From NCBI GenBank assembly GCA_018894105.1, contig CM032126.1:27440391-27504390 (forward strand): a stretch of DNA of 64,000 nucleotides. Direction: 5' to 3'. Numbering within the stretch: position 1 is the first letter of the stretch; every line of letters begins with the position of its first letter. The notes below the pieces were generated by a model, which saw only the letters and a program-made list of their open reading frames with translations, was not told the DNA's origin and did no database searches. Below, one piece after another: positions 1-13,300 of this stretch. Source of the stretch: Jacaranda mimosifolia (taxonomy: Eukaryota > Streptophyta > Magnoliopsida > Lamiales > Bignoniaceae). The position numbers and the translations under genes are program-made.

Positions 1-3000
1 TCATTCAAGTTTACTAAATAAAATAAAATAGAAATGGGGGATTTTTATGAATCGAAAGACTATAATCTTAAAAGTAAATAAATTACAAATAAAAATAAAT
101 AATCAATAAGAATAAAATCTAGCATAACGTAAAAATCTCAGTTTGGTTCTCAGATTTGATCATTGATGCAAAGATTAATTCCTCTTTTTTTGAATAGACT
201 GGTTATAGTTACTCGGACGCCCTAATAACCAATCTCTCCTTACTATCTCAATAACTAAGAGCAGCTCGTTAGTTATTTCCCTTGCCAATAAACAACCCTA
301 AAGAAGCGCTCATAGGATTTCATTTATCAATAGCATTAAAAACTAGATAGACCTAGCCCTAGTCAACAAACACACACAAGCGGGGTTCATTTAAGCTAGA
401 TTATTTATCCACATAACATAAATCATGCATGTGGTCACCACACATAACTATGTTATTTGCCACAAATATTAGAATAATTAAATAATTACGGATTTAATGT
501 TCTAATTGACAGGACAATTATTCTAAGTTATCAAATTTGGGCCATAAATGCAATGAACCTAAATAATCGTAATGAAAACGGAAGATAAATAAATACCCAA
601 GGAATAAGGAAAACAAATTAAATCATTTAGATCTTACAAATACTGAAGAACCAAAACTTCGATAATTCCTTAGGCTAGAAGAAGAGTTTAGCAACTCATG
701 GAAAGAAGAAAACGCAGGAAACTAAAAATATACTAAACAAAAGAATGAAAAACTTCCTTATGAAAGAAACATAGTTCCCTATAAATAGCCTACTACTTTT
801 AATGCAACTAAAAAACTAATAAAAGTCCTACCAGAATAGGAAAACTAAAATTATCCTAATTAAAAAAATTAAAATTAAAAAATTCCATGAATATACAACT
901 GCCAAAATATGTCCACACTCGAATTATTTCCTTCTTCCATTTCTCGTCTCCTTAGAAATACGATTTTTGCTTCAAGCATGTCAATAACTCGATTTTCAAC
1001 TGCATTTATCTTGAATCTTCAATTTGCTTTACAAAACATAAAAAGAAAGTTAAAACTCAATAATTAAACATTTTTACTATTAATCACAAGGAAAAATTAT
1101 ACGAATAAAAAGACAAAAATACAACTTAACATTTATCATCAATTTTTTTTTTTTTTTTTTCCGTTTTTCGTTCTTGTAAGGGACACATCTCTTTAATTGC
1201 TCGATAGAAAGGAAAGACATCGGATTAATGTTATAGTTGACTCGAACAAATGAAAGTACGTATAATTTTAAACAAACTTTTATACTTTTACATGAACTTC
1301 TAAGCGTGCCTATTGCATGTCCATTATTCCTTAGATAACCTATTATTACTAATTTAATCATAGGAGTTCTTTTTCTAAAAAAGGACAAGTAATAACTCTA
1401 TTTAAACGGAATGTATTTGCTTTGTATAACATGTTTGAATATACTATTTTATTTGAGTTAGTCAGATATTGTCTCGTAATGAGGAAGGTTCATAACGCAA
1501 AATTTAGCCCATACGAAATCATAAAATATTATATTAATTATTTAATCAAAACTTATGATATAATAATCAAGAATATTAAATGTGTCTTATATTTTGTTGA
1601 AAAAAACCATCTTACACCTTAATTGCTATTTTGTAAATAAACCTATTCTAAAAATCAAGAATATTAAATGTGTCTTATATTTTGTTGAAAAAAACCATCT
1701 TACACCTTAATTGCTATTTTGTAAATAAACCTATTCTAAAAAAATATATGCAATCATCTTAAATAATCAAGTTTATTAAGTAGTGTATGAAAATACCCTG
1801 AAATTCTTATATATTAAGTATCTTAGTAAATATAATTGATTAATGATTATTTAATGGTCCACAGATTTTTCTTTATCTTTTTAAATAGTCCTCATATGTT
1901 CGCGGCATCAAATAATATAAGTATGATCACAACATAATATCTAGATTGAACATCAACTATTGCAAAGGAGAATGTGTATATACGATTATGCAACATTAGC
2001 TGCCTCTAAGTCCAATTAATCCATTGTTTCATATGCAAACAGCGTGAAGAAGCTTTTATAAAGTACAAGATTAGGTGGACCAAAATTCCACCTGTCCAAA
2101 TAACAGCATATGTGCGATTCATCATAGGTTATATCTAGCGGAATATTTTATAGGAAAATATTACAAGTATAATGCTAGTATTTGTCCTTAAAGTCATATG
2201 TCGTGGCTATTTAATCTACTGATATAAATCTAACACATATATTATAAATTTAAGAATTTAAATTTACTAAATATCTAATATGTATGTGTATAAATATATG
2301 TATATATATTTATAACTAGGAATATTTAAAATTTTAGCTGGAAGAATTTGTGAAAATTAACAAACAAAATCCATAAAATGTTAGAAAAGCAAGTTTAATT
2401 TTCACTTTCTTAAAATGCTTTTAAATTTTCTTTTTCTTTTAAATTTCAAGACCCTATTTTCAATATGAAAAAAAAAATCATATATTAATTTTTAAGAAAT
2501 TGAAAAAAAAAGTTCTGAAGAATGCTCAGCATCGCATGTTTAAAAAAAGGAAACAAATAGTTATCAAAAAAAGAGAGAAAAAAAAAAAAGGAAACAAATA
2601 GATTTTCTCGAAATGAATTTATATCAAATTATTTTTGTTGCCCCACTTATTAAATTTCTAAATTACCGTTCCAAACACATCTTTTTCTTTTTTTTTTTAA
2701 CATAAAGATTGTACATGGCATAGTAATTTTAAATCCAACTCTTGAAAAATACATTTCAAGAAAATATTTAAGAAAAATAAACCAAACAATGACTTTGATT
2801 TCTTCACTTGACTAATAATAATAAATAAGGTTGGTTGTCTCATTTGGTTTACCAAATACAAAATTAAAAAAATAAAAATGGAAAAAGCTATTAAAATATA
2901 ATCCACGTACCATGGGCAAAAACCTACACCTACTTCTAGAGAAAGTGTCATTTTATCAGAGCAACCTTAAAAAAATGGGAAAATATAAACTCACAAGGCA

Positions 3001-4250
3001 TTGAATCCTTCAATGCTTGAATTTACGAGTTACAAACTCTTCTTGATATGGATATATGAGAGTAATTAATTCTTTTAAAGCAAGTCTTTTTCTTAAGTTG
3101 GACTTATCACTGCCACCCTTTTTCACTAAATAAGTGCCTATTATTTTTTTAAAAAAATTTATATACATATATTAAGTATTCATTAAATTTAAATTCTTAA
3201 TTTTATATTATATGTGTGAGATTTATATTATTGTGTAAAATGCCACTTAAAAAATAATCCCCACCTTGACAAAGCAATTATTTAAACAAAAATAATCAAA
3301 AATGAGATATGAGTCATAGATTAGCTGGCCCATCTTGGCCACCACATTCTTGCCGACAATCCACACTACAAAGTTCTTCAAAATCAGAACAAAGAATTAA
3401 AATAAATGTGTTCTCCATTTTGAATTAAAATAAATATTTAAATGAGAGATAAAAATTAAATAACTTGATGATGTTTTTAAGATTTTAGCTTCAAAGTTAT
3501 AATTAACCATTAATAATAATACAACATTATTTTAAAGGGATAATGCCATAACAACTTTTCTAATGCCAACGCAAACTTTCAATCTTTCATAGAATTAACA
3601 CTTTTGTCCCAAAGTCCAGTCATTATAGAAAAAGGAAAAATAAAGGGAAAAAGAGGCTTGATTTTCTTCTTTTATTAATTTTTAAATTTTTAGTGCTTAA
3701 ATATTGTAGAGGGGCAAGGATGTCAATCAATATAATTTGGCATTATCATCAATTTATTTTAATTAGGAGGCATTCCTAAAAAATTACCGTCATTTATAAA
3801 AATTAGATATTATTTATAATATTTCAAAATTAAAATACAAAAATATAGGATAACACATGCTGATTAGCATGTGCCCATGACATAAGTCTCTCGTATAATT
3901 TGGGAAGTCACTCGTGATGTATATGTGTATAAAACATATAGAAATTAAAATTTAAAACATAGATGAAAATTAACTAATAAAAATGTTTGTATAACAATTA
4001 GTTAGATAAATGTACAAGGTGCATGTATGTAATGTGTATGTGTATGCCTCCAATAATAAGAATAAAGTGGAGAAGAAGACAAGAGAGGGGCTCCATGCCA
4101 CATGCACAGAATACTTGGTCTTTGGTATAGTCCACTTTCTCTCTTGGCCATTTTTCATTTGACTTTCAGTTCCATTTCCAATACACACATACCACGTCGG
4201 CAAGTTCCTTTCAATTCAATTCAATTCTATCGTCCCTCCTACCAGTCTAC
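1..4250. other. AT-rich intergenic region upstream of the EDR2-like gene
   Basis: No open frame here looks like a real protein. The longest are short, low-complexity translations of AT-rich DNA. The region holds homopolymer and A/T-rich tracts (for example a T run near 1141-1160) and one exact 88-bp tandem duplication, listed separately. The last few hundred bases must contain the promoter of the EDR2-like gene, but I see no convincing TATA box there. Confidence 0.6.
1565..1740. repeat. Perfect 88-bp tandem duplication, two copies
   Basis: Units 1565-1652 and 1653-1740 read identically by eye, beginning AATCAAGAATATT and ending CCTATTCTAAA. The lack of divergence in non-coding DNA points to a recent duplication, or to an assembly artefact. 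No gene spans it. Confidence 0.9.
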
Positions 4251-4254
4251 CACC

Positions 4255-4257
<3 letters not shown>

Positions 4258-4285
<28 letters not shown>
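4258..4285 (+). repeat. (CT)14 microsatellite in the presumed 5' UTR of the EDR2-like gene
   Basis: An uninterrupted CT tract ends 36 bases before the ATG at 4322. A short TCAAT pentanucleotide run lies at about 4211-4227. Pyrimidine (CT/GA) tracts are common in plant 5' UTRs and core promoters and can bind GAGA-binding (BPC) proteins. A regulatory role here is inferred only from position. Confidence 0.85.
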
Positions 4286-4286
<1 letters not shown>

Positions 4287-4321
4287 CACAGACACGCTCA
4301 CGCAGATCTTTATTCTCGTAA

Positions 4322-7300
4322 ATGGCTTCGGGGCCGATATTGAAGAAGGTGGACGGTGAAGGAACCTCGCCGGAGAGTCTCGCCTCGGAGTCCGGCTCCG
4401 AAGAGAGATTGCCGCCCAGCAGTAACTCCATTAAACAGAATGGTCTTAGCACCAGCATCAGAAGCAACAGCACCACTGGCGAGAGGTTTGAGTATTCCGG
4501 GTGGGTTTATCATCTGGGGGTCAATTCTATTGGCCATGAATATTGCCACTTCCGCTTCCTCTTAATCCGCGGCAAGTATGTGGAGATGTATAAGCGCGAA
4601 CCGCATGACAATCCCGGGATTGTAAGTACCGTATTTTTTCTTCTTTTTTTTCCCTCCTTCTTCTCTTCATTTTTCTTTGTTCTGTTTAGATTTTATTCGG
4701 GTTAATAATGAAAAGAGTTTCTTTGAACTTGCAAGGTTAAATTTTTAATATGGTACTGATGACAGAGAATTTAAGCTTCAGAATTACGTTTTCTAAGTTG
4801 ACACCTTTTCGGGAGAAGTGATCGCTCTCGCTTAGGCCAGATATCTGATGCTATGCCGCGTCATATGTTTGTGGGGGGGGGGGGGGGGGGAGTTATGAGG
4901 AGCACGCCCTGTCCCTCAACACGGTTGGGATGTATTAAAGAATTAGTTCATTAATCAGAGAAATGGAACTGGACTAATGAATTGTAGAAATGTTTGAGTG
5001 TAACATAAGAAATTATCTTTTTTATGTAACGATTTTGAAGACATGTGTCCATTTCTTATTGCTACTTTGAAACATTCTGAACAGCATATGGTATTTATCA
5101 TCAATGTGATGTCTAATAACTTGGAGTGTTTAAGATAAGTCATGGTATTGAATGAATTGGAAACAATTTGGATTACTAAATTGTCTCCTTGTGTATATTA
5201 GGTGTATAGAGAGGAAGTAATTTTCAGTTTCTCTGATTTCCCCTCAATATGCAGTTTAGGTGCAGCCTGTATATCTTCATGATTGATCACCTTAAATTGC
5301 CTAAAGAAAAGAGGTTTTGGAAGACACAATTTTGTCAATGAAGTATTATCAATCAGTCATTATCACCTAACCTTTACTTAAGAGTGTCAACATTTGCACC
5401 CATAAAGTGTCTTCTGGTGCTTGAATTTGAGAAACTTCTAGCAAGTGAGTTAAAGAGCATCTGAGGTACTAATGGAGTGCCTATATCATCATCCATCATT
5501 TGATCTCCCATGCAATAAGCATGGAAGACAAGAAAGAAATATCATTAATGCATCAAAGAGAATTTGCCTGCTAGATTTGCAACAGTAAGCAAAACACATG
5601 CTTTACATTTTGGTTATATTATTTAGCTGGGCGAGTTGAAAGATTCAGTTATTTGTTAGAATATAGAATCATTAGGGAGACTACAAAGGACCATAGATGC
5701 ACTTCCTAAATAAACTTAATAGCCATATCACATGTTGGGATTGGATAGACTCATCGAATTATTCCATATTATTTTTGCAAGAGCCTTATCTGAAGGGAAA
5801 CCACAAAGGCTGAAATCCTTTTAGTTTCCTTATTCTATCTGATTTTGGCTGACCTCTTACTGTCGAACGTTAACTGACCAGTATGCTTCACGCTTTTGAT
5901 AAATATGACCACATGATGTCTGGTTCACCTGCTGTTCGTCTTGAATTAATAAATTTAATTTCTTAATGCAGCTTCTTTCACATAAAAGATGACTGCCTGT
6001 TCATTTTTATTGCAGAAACCTATTCGAAGGGGTGTCATAGGGCATACACTTATGGTTGAGGAGTTAGGTCGACGGAAGGTGAACCATGGTGTAAGGCCTC
6101 TGTCTTCTTTATATCTTCTGATGGCTTCAGGGAGCTATTCCACCTCTATTTGTCACATTTTGTATTTGACTGGTTGAATTCATCTTTTGCTGTCCTTCAT
6201 ATATATTCTCTTATTAATGTATTATTTCAAGTACTTGGAAATATGATGCTTCAGATATAAAAAAGAGATCTGGTTTCTCTCTGACATTTGACGATCATTT
6301 TGCAGGATGTCTATGTGCTAAGGTTCTACAATCGCTTGGATGAAACAAAAAAAGGAGAAGTAAGTGATAATTCAATTATTTTTTATCTTTCAAAGAAACT
6401 GATAGCAGCATGAGGTGGTTAAAGTCATCTGATAGTATGGCATGTATCTACTTTTGAAGCAACACTAGCTTGATTTCTCATCAATGAAGGTTAGAGAAAC
6501 TAATACAACAGTCTTAGTTTAAAAAGCAGATTATTGAGTATAATAAGTATGTGGAACATCTCTTTTTTCCTTATCCTTATTCGATAAAGTGCAGATTTTA
6601 TGAACTGAAGTTTGAAAATGCCTTCAACAAAGCCCCTATATATAGTAGCATTATTGGCCAAAGTGTATGAGGCCTTAAAATTAAGTACTCGGGCTTTTGC
6701 TCGATATGCAGCCACTATTTTGAATGCTTTTTATGTGTTAGGCATGGAGTACTCGAATGCTTTAAGTTGCTTACATTGAACAAATATTTTGATTGTTGCA
6801 AGATTGCTTGTGCTTCAGCTGGTGATGCCCGCAAATGGATGGAAGCATTTGATCATGCTAAGCAACAGGTACAAGAGAAAATGGCAAAAAATGCATTTAG
6901 ACCTTTATTTATTTATTTTTGAATGAGATTGGGAGATCTGTTTTTTTTTTTTTTTTTTTTTCAGATGTAATACATTTGATATTGGCTTGTGTTTGTTTGA
7001 CATCGATAACAATCTTAACTTTAGTTCTTCACTGTTGTACTGACGCACCTTTCATTTGACCTGCAAAGAACAGGGTGTTGGAATCAAGATGAATAATGCA
7101 CTTTTTTTTTTTTAAAAAAGAAAAGGAAAAAGAAATTGCAAAATGATTAGGCTCAGTTCCTGGATGCCATAGATGTTGGCTTTGGATCATCTAATTCTTC
7201 TGAGCACTTCATGCCTAGTTTCTCTTTTGATTATGTTCTGGACATGGTTGGTAATATCATGCAAGCATTGATTAATTCCCAAGTTATCTTTATCATAGTA

Positions 7301-10300
7301 ATTGACTGAGATTTTACTTCACTACTTTTTGCTGCTTGAATATCTGACTGTCTAAAGTTCAATTGTAGGTGGAGAACGAGCTTTCAAGAGGTGCTAGTGT
7401 TAGAAACAAGCTAAATATGGAGGATGAGTATGTTTGTACCTCCCAATTAATATATTTTTTATTATGAATAAATAAAATCGAGAAGTTGACTTACCAGACA
7501 AATGTCTTTTAAGCAATGAATTTCATATTTCATACCATATCTCATTTGTTTCTACTGCAAGGTGCATTAAATTTTAGAAAATGAATTGATAAGTAGAAAA
7601 AATTGGATTGCTTTGTATTACGATCTAATAATGATTTTTACTCGACATGATTCTTTGACCTTTCATTCAAGTGCAGTATATGTATGCACTTGAAGCTATG
7701 CTATTCTTTCATGCGCTACTGGTAGTTTTAAATGTATGATTGGGCCTATTCACACTCACAATTGGAGGTACTCCTACAAAATCTGAGCCTCTGAGATTAA
7801 TTTTTTTTGGAAGGATTAACCTGGAGGGACATCGACCTAAAGTACGGCGTTACGCTCATGGTTTGAAAAAGCTAATAAGGATAGGACAAGGTGATGTAGC
7901 TTTCTGTGGTCGACAATCTTATGTCTTATTTGGGTTATTGATTATGGGAATTTTGTGTTTTCTTGGCCGTTTATTTCAAGGGATGCTGTCTAAAGTATGC
8001 CTGGATTGAGAAACCATATAATGTATTTACTGTAACGTTTTGTTTTGTGGTTTGTGGGTTTTTTTTTTTTTTTTTTTTTTTTTTTCATTCATTTTTAATT
8101 CTCTAATTTTTGTCTGATGTTATCATGTGTGAGAGTAATATCTATCAATTTTGTATATTAATTTCCATGAGCATTGTGCTCATTTTTTGTTAAACTTGTT
8201 CTTGAACAAATGTTTGACTGCTTTTAAATTTTTCCTTTTGTACTTAATATTCCAATAATCTACTTTTCACGGGACTTCATTACTGTAAATTTGTCAAAAA
8301 TGTGTGATCATCTCTCTTTTTGAAGATTAAAATTTGTATACCTCGCTTGCATTTATGTTTCTAACCGTCAAGATGTTAGGCATGCACAGCATTGTTTTGT
8401 GTTCTAATGTTTTGGTTTTTATGTCATATAATCTTGTTATGGTTGTAGTTCTCACAGAGCTCTGTGCTTTTCCTGTCACTTTATTCCCTGATTTGATCAG
8501 TGTACTGTATTGAGAAAATTCCCAAATTTTTGTTTCTTTTTTATTGTATGGTGTTGTTCATAGGACCGGAAATGCTTTTGCGCAAAGCATCGAGCTTAGG
8601 TGCAGATAGTAGATTGGAAGCATATTTTGATGCAGATGGTGGTGATGTTGTCGAAGCACATGAATGGAGATGTGTCCGTACCATCAATGGTAAACTTTAT
8701 TCTTCTAACTTTCTTTTTCTTTTGTAAATCCTATTCATCTAAAAGTTATATTATCATTCTCAATTTCATGTGACCATAAAATTCTCATTTGTCTTATGCA
8801 ATACCTTTTCATCATCTTAACTGTTTGCAGGAATGATTAAAGTATTGCAAGTCCTATCCTACAGTTAACATCTTATGTGCCAATTGTTGATATCAAAATT
8901 GTTTGATAGGCCCAACGATTTTTCTGCTTGCCCATGTTGATATTCACCTTAATTAGTCTTGTTACCAATATCGGTCCTAACATTAGCACATTTACTAAAA
9001 CTGCTTGTTCCGTTATTGTGGCATCGCTGTCAAAAGGTTTCACTACACGCCACTAACATCTTGGTTGTTGGAAAAATGATAATTTCCTTACTAATTATTG
9101 GACAGAATTTCCTGGTTATGTATCTTATGTGAATCTGATAGAATGAGTATAAGTTGAACATGGTTCAAATATCAGGTAATGATCTTTGGTTGCAGAGATC
9201 TCAATAAAACTTGAAAGTGAACATGTGTATCTGTTTAAAGTAAGCATGAGTTCCAGAAAAAAGAAATGGCTATTACCGATTCCTTTTGTATCCTGTTTTT
9301 TCTTCTTTTTTCTTCCTTTCTGTTTTCTTTTTTCTGGTTGAAAATTTTGGAATATTCTGGTAGCCTTGGTGTGACAACATACAGTTAATGGTGGATGATT
9401 TCCCTGGGGACCCTTTCTTAAGTAAAGGAAATGGTCAGAGTTGCTTTAGATGCCCACGCCTGTCCTGTTTGCTGCCATGCTAGCCCAACCAAAACCTCAA
9501 CCTTGCTGCTGTCCCGTTCATCAAAGCCACCACCTTCCTTTCCATCCCATAAATCACAATATTGTCCATTGCCCTGCCGTCACCTCCGCCCTCAGCATCA
9601 TCTGCTTGGAAGGTAAATAATACGAAAATGAAAAACTTGAAGATGGCAGATGGGATGAATCGTGATACCCACAACATTTGCAAGGAGTTGGAAAGAACAA
9701 TGCTTTTGGTGAGGAAGGGATTGGAAGTCATCACCACAGTAGGTGGCTAACAAAGTTGGTGCCTAGGAAGCAGAAACTAGAAAAGGATCCAGTGAAACTC
9801 AATGATGAGTGGAAGGGAATCTGCAATATCGGGAGGGTGGGGGGGACAGCTCTATTACCAGGAGAGGAGTGAAATTCATCAGAATAGTAGTTCATGAACC
9901 AAGTTGGTATTTATAGGGATTGGACTTGATTACTTGGAGATTACGTCCGATTAGAAGTCTTAGTCTCCTAATGATTTGATTTTATCTACTTTTTACCATA
10001 GAATTACGATTCCTAGTCATAGGAGCATTAGTAATCAAGAAATTTTACTTTTATAAATAGGAATGCTTTTTGATTAATTGGGACACACTTGTTACACTCG
10101 TGATACTTTTAGTTATGAGAATGGGAATATAAAATGGTTGAAAGAGTATTTCTTGATAACTTTAAGAGTGATTGTATGGAATTTTGTCTTAAATTTGAGT
10201 ATTAAATTCAAGGATGTTTGTTGTATGGGTAAATTTCTTTCATAGTGGAAGAACAAAAACTCTAATGGACATAGGTGGATTTTGCAAAATCATGTTTGAT

Positions 10301-13300
10301 TGGTTTTTATTTTCTATCTGTTGATTATCATATTTTTTTTCTTTAAATTTGTCGATATGATTTGTGGATTCTGTTGTACCTAATTGCTTCCGTTCTGTGC
10401 CCAATAGTATTGAGGAAGAAGAAATTAGAAAAGGACAAGTGTTCAGTTCAATGATGAGAGGATGGGTACCATACGAATGGAGATAGAAAAAGAACCTAGT
10501 AGTGGAGGTAGAATGGGGGAAGTGTATACAAGAACCTAAATTGAAAATGGAAGTGAATGTGGGGTGACAGGAGTTTTAACATGCATATTGAAAAAAAATA
10601 ATAAATAAATAAATATGGGCAGTCTTACCCATCTCATTCTGGGTGAGAGTTGGTTTTTTTAAGGTGGTCTGCCCAGTACAATTATCAAATTATATAATTT
10701 GACCAGTGAAAAAAAAAATATGTTTGATCATACTTCATCTAGATGCATTTTCATTTTCCAACATATTTTCAACATAGAGACGGCCACAAATTATTGTCCT
10801 TAAGACAATTTTCAAAAGCACCATTTTCATTGAGAAGTGGAACAAATGTTTGAAACACTCCAGGTGGGCCCTATATTTCCTTTTCTTTGCAGTATCTTAG
10901 GGTCTGCTCCGTAATTTGTTGGTTCAAAAGCGATCTGGAATGGGATAGGAGGGTGCTGTTTAATGTTTGAGGACACATGGACACTAAAAACAAGTGGAAA
11001 ATGAACTTGCACATAGTCACTTGTTGTAAGAGTTTGGGGAGAGTTCCAATAACCCGGTTTAGAATTTCATTGATCAGACTTCTTGCTCAAATCTGTAGCT
11101 GGTCTGAATTGGATATGAATTGTCCGCTTTGAATTGTGAAGTACGTGGTTTGTCAACTATGGCACAGAAATGAAAGTTTGCAGTTGGAGATTGATGATCT
11201 AGAGAGATGGATGAATGGTGACCCAATATGATTGAATACATGGATCTTGCAATCTTTTCCAAACAAAGCTTGATGTTTGCATAAATTAGTTTTTTCCCTT
11301 TGTAGATGATACAAGTCTGAGAAGCCTGGCAGAGTAAAGCCAATTATTAGAATTGAAATAAACAGGTAAAACATGGATGTAGAGACTTCTTGGACCTAAT
11401 CCTTTGCTTGAATAACTCTGGATGTATATCGGTACTGGCTCATGGCATGTGGATGCAAAAAACTTTATTTGGTTAAAAAATGCTGTTCTTCTTAACATTA
11501 ATGGGAAACAACTTTGATATACCCCTCATATTTACAACTCAATCGGACTTTTTTGAGGACTACTGTAGGTTTTGATATTATTTGAGGACTAAAAATCATC
11601 TAGAATTTAGGAATATGGAGGATGCCTTAGTTGATAGCAGCAAATCAAAAGAATCTGATTTAATCAGAGGCTTAGAAAAGAAATTTTGCATTGGAATATT
11701 ATTAGTTGCATATCTAAGAATTTAGTTTAGTTAGAAAAGATGAGTTATAAATCTTTTTCTTTAATGTTCCTTTGGGTTTCAGGTGTGAGAATATTTGAAG
11801 ATGTGGCCAGCTCAAAGGTAGTTCCTTGATCAAAACTTTCATTTTGGTTTGCCTTTGTGTACTATTATGATATATTATGCTCGAGAATATCATGAACTTG
11901 TGCTTTTGCTAGTGGTGAAACTAATGATATCTGCGAAATACCACTTCAAAGCCAAATAAGAGAAATATGATGCCCTATTTTTTCATTAGGACTTGTTTGA
12001 TGAGCTACATGTAAATGCTTTCTCTCTTAGTATAAGGCAACTGCTTATTGATCCTATCACCATGCTCTTCTAATCCAAAGAAGTATCCTAACATCCTGCT
12101 CTTAAGCTCTTCTAATCCAAAGAAGCACCTCCCATGAAGAAACTATTCTTCTTAGCCCTGCAGCATGTTAGCATCTCCTTTCAGTTATCAATATTATGTT
12201 GCATGTTTGAGCTTTCTTCAGTCTCTAAAACCCCTAGAGACATACATCTTGCCATAATTGCCACACTTTCTCTTAATTTATCCATTGAAGATACTGAGTA
12301 CAGGCTTTGGTCACTTACAAAACATACACCTCATCAAGATTTAGGCCCCTTTAAAATGTAGCATGACTGCATGGGACATAGACTAAGCTTTTAATTTCAG
12401 GAATACTGAAGCCATTAAGTTAACAATTTAAGATAATAACCTTGAAATCAATAGAGACGTACGAATTGAATTGAACTGAATGGTTCTTGATTTTCACTTG
12501 TTCCCGCCCAATAATACGAATGCATATGTTTGGAAAATTCCATTAAATTCCCACATAACTACTATGTGTTTATTTGGTTTAGTTAAAGTAATCTGAAGAC
12601 CAACTGAGGCTTATTCAGTTAACCTGAAGAAAGACTGAGGCTTTGGCATAGTAATTTCTTCAAAAGTATTCCTTGTTTTGTAGAGTGGTAAAGGCATACT
12701 GGTCAAAGCTGTTGGTGTTGTTGATGCAAGTGCAGATACTGTTTTTGAAATTGTGTTGAATCCTGATCGACATAGGAGATATGAGTGAGTTGGTCAGCCT
12801 TCTGTTCTTGTTACTTGCTCATACAACTGAAAGGCATCTAATGGTTCTTTTACAGATGGGACACTTTGACAGGTGACTTGGAGTTGGTTGATTCTATAAA
12901 TGGACACTATGATGTTGTGTATGGGACATTTGATCCACATTATCTAACTTGGTAAGTTTTTTGGTCAACAAGTGTCATGAAATATAATTTTCTCTTCTGG
13001 TGCTGAAGGAGTTGATAGTGAACCATGATGCAAATAACGTGCTCCATTATGACCTGGAAGTAACATGTTAAGAGTCGCATAAACGGCCACTCTTCTTGAA
13101 AAGCTGAGTCTGCATTCATGTAAACCGCCATAGACCCTGCAATAGCAGGAGCCTTGTGTGCACTCAGATGCCCTTTAAGCTGACACAAAACAATGTAGGG
13201 GAGACTTAGTTTGTAATGGAACTTCCAAAATCCAAATCATATTAGCCTGCAAAACATGTAGAGAACACCTGTTAGAGTTTCCTTTATTTCATATGTTTAG

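Noticed and set aside
7740..8009. 89-aa open frame around exon 6 of the EDR2-like gene
   Set aside because: Only the part matching exon 6 (7814-7890) is conserved. The rest is flanking intron sequence.
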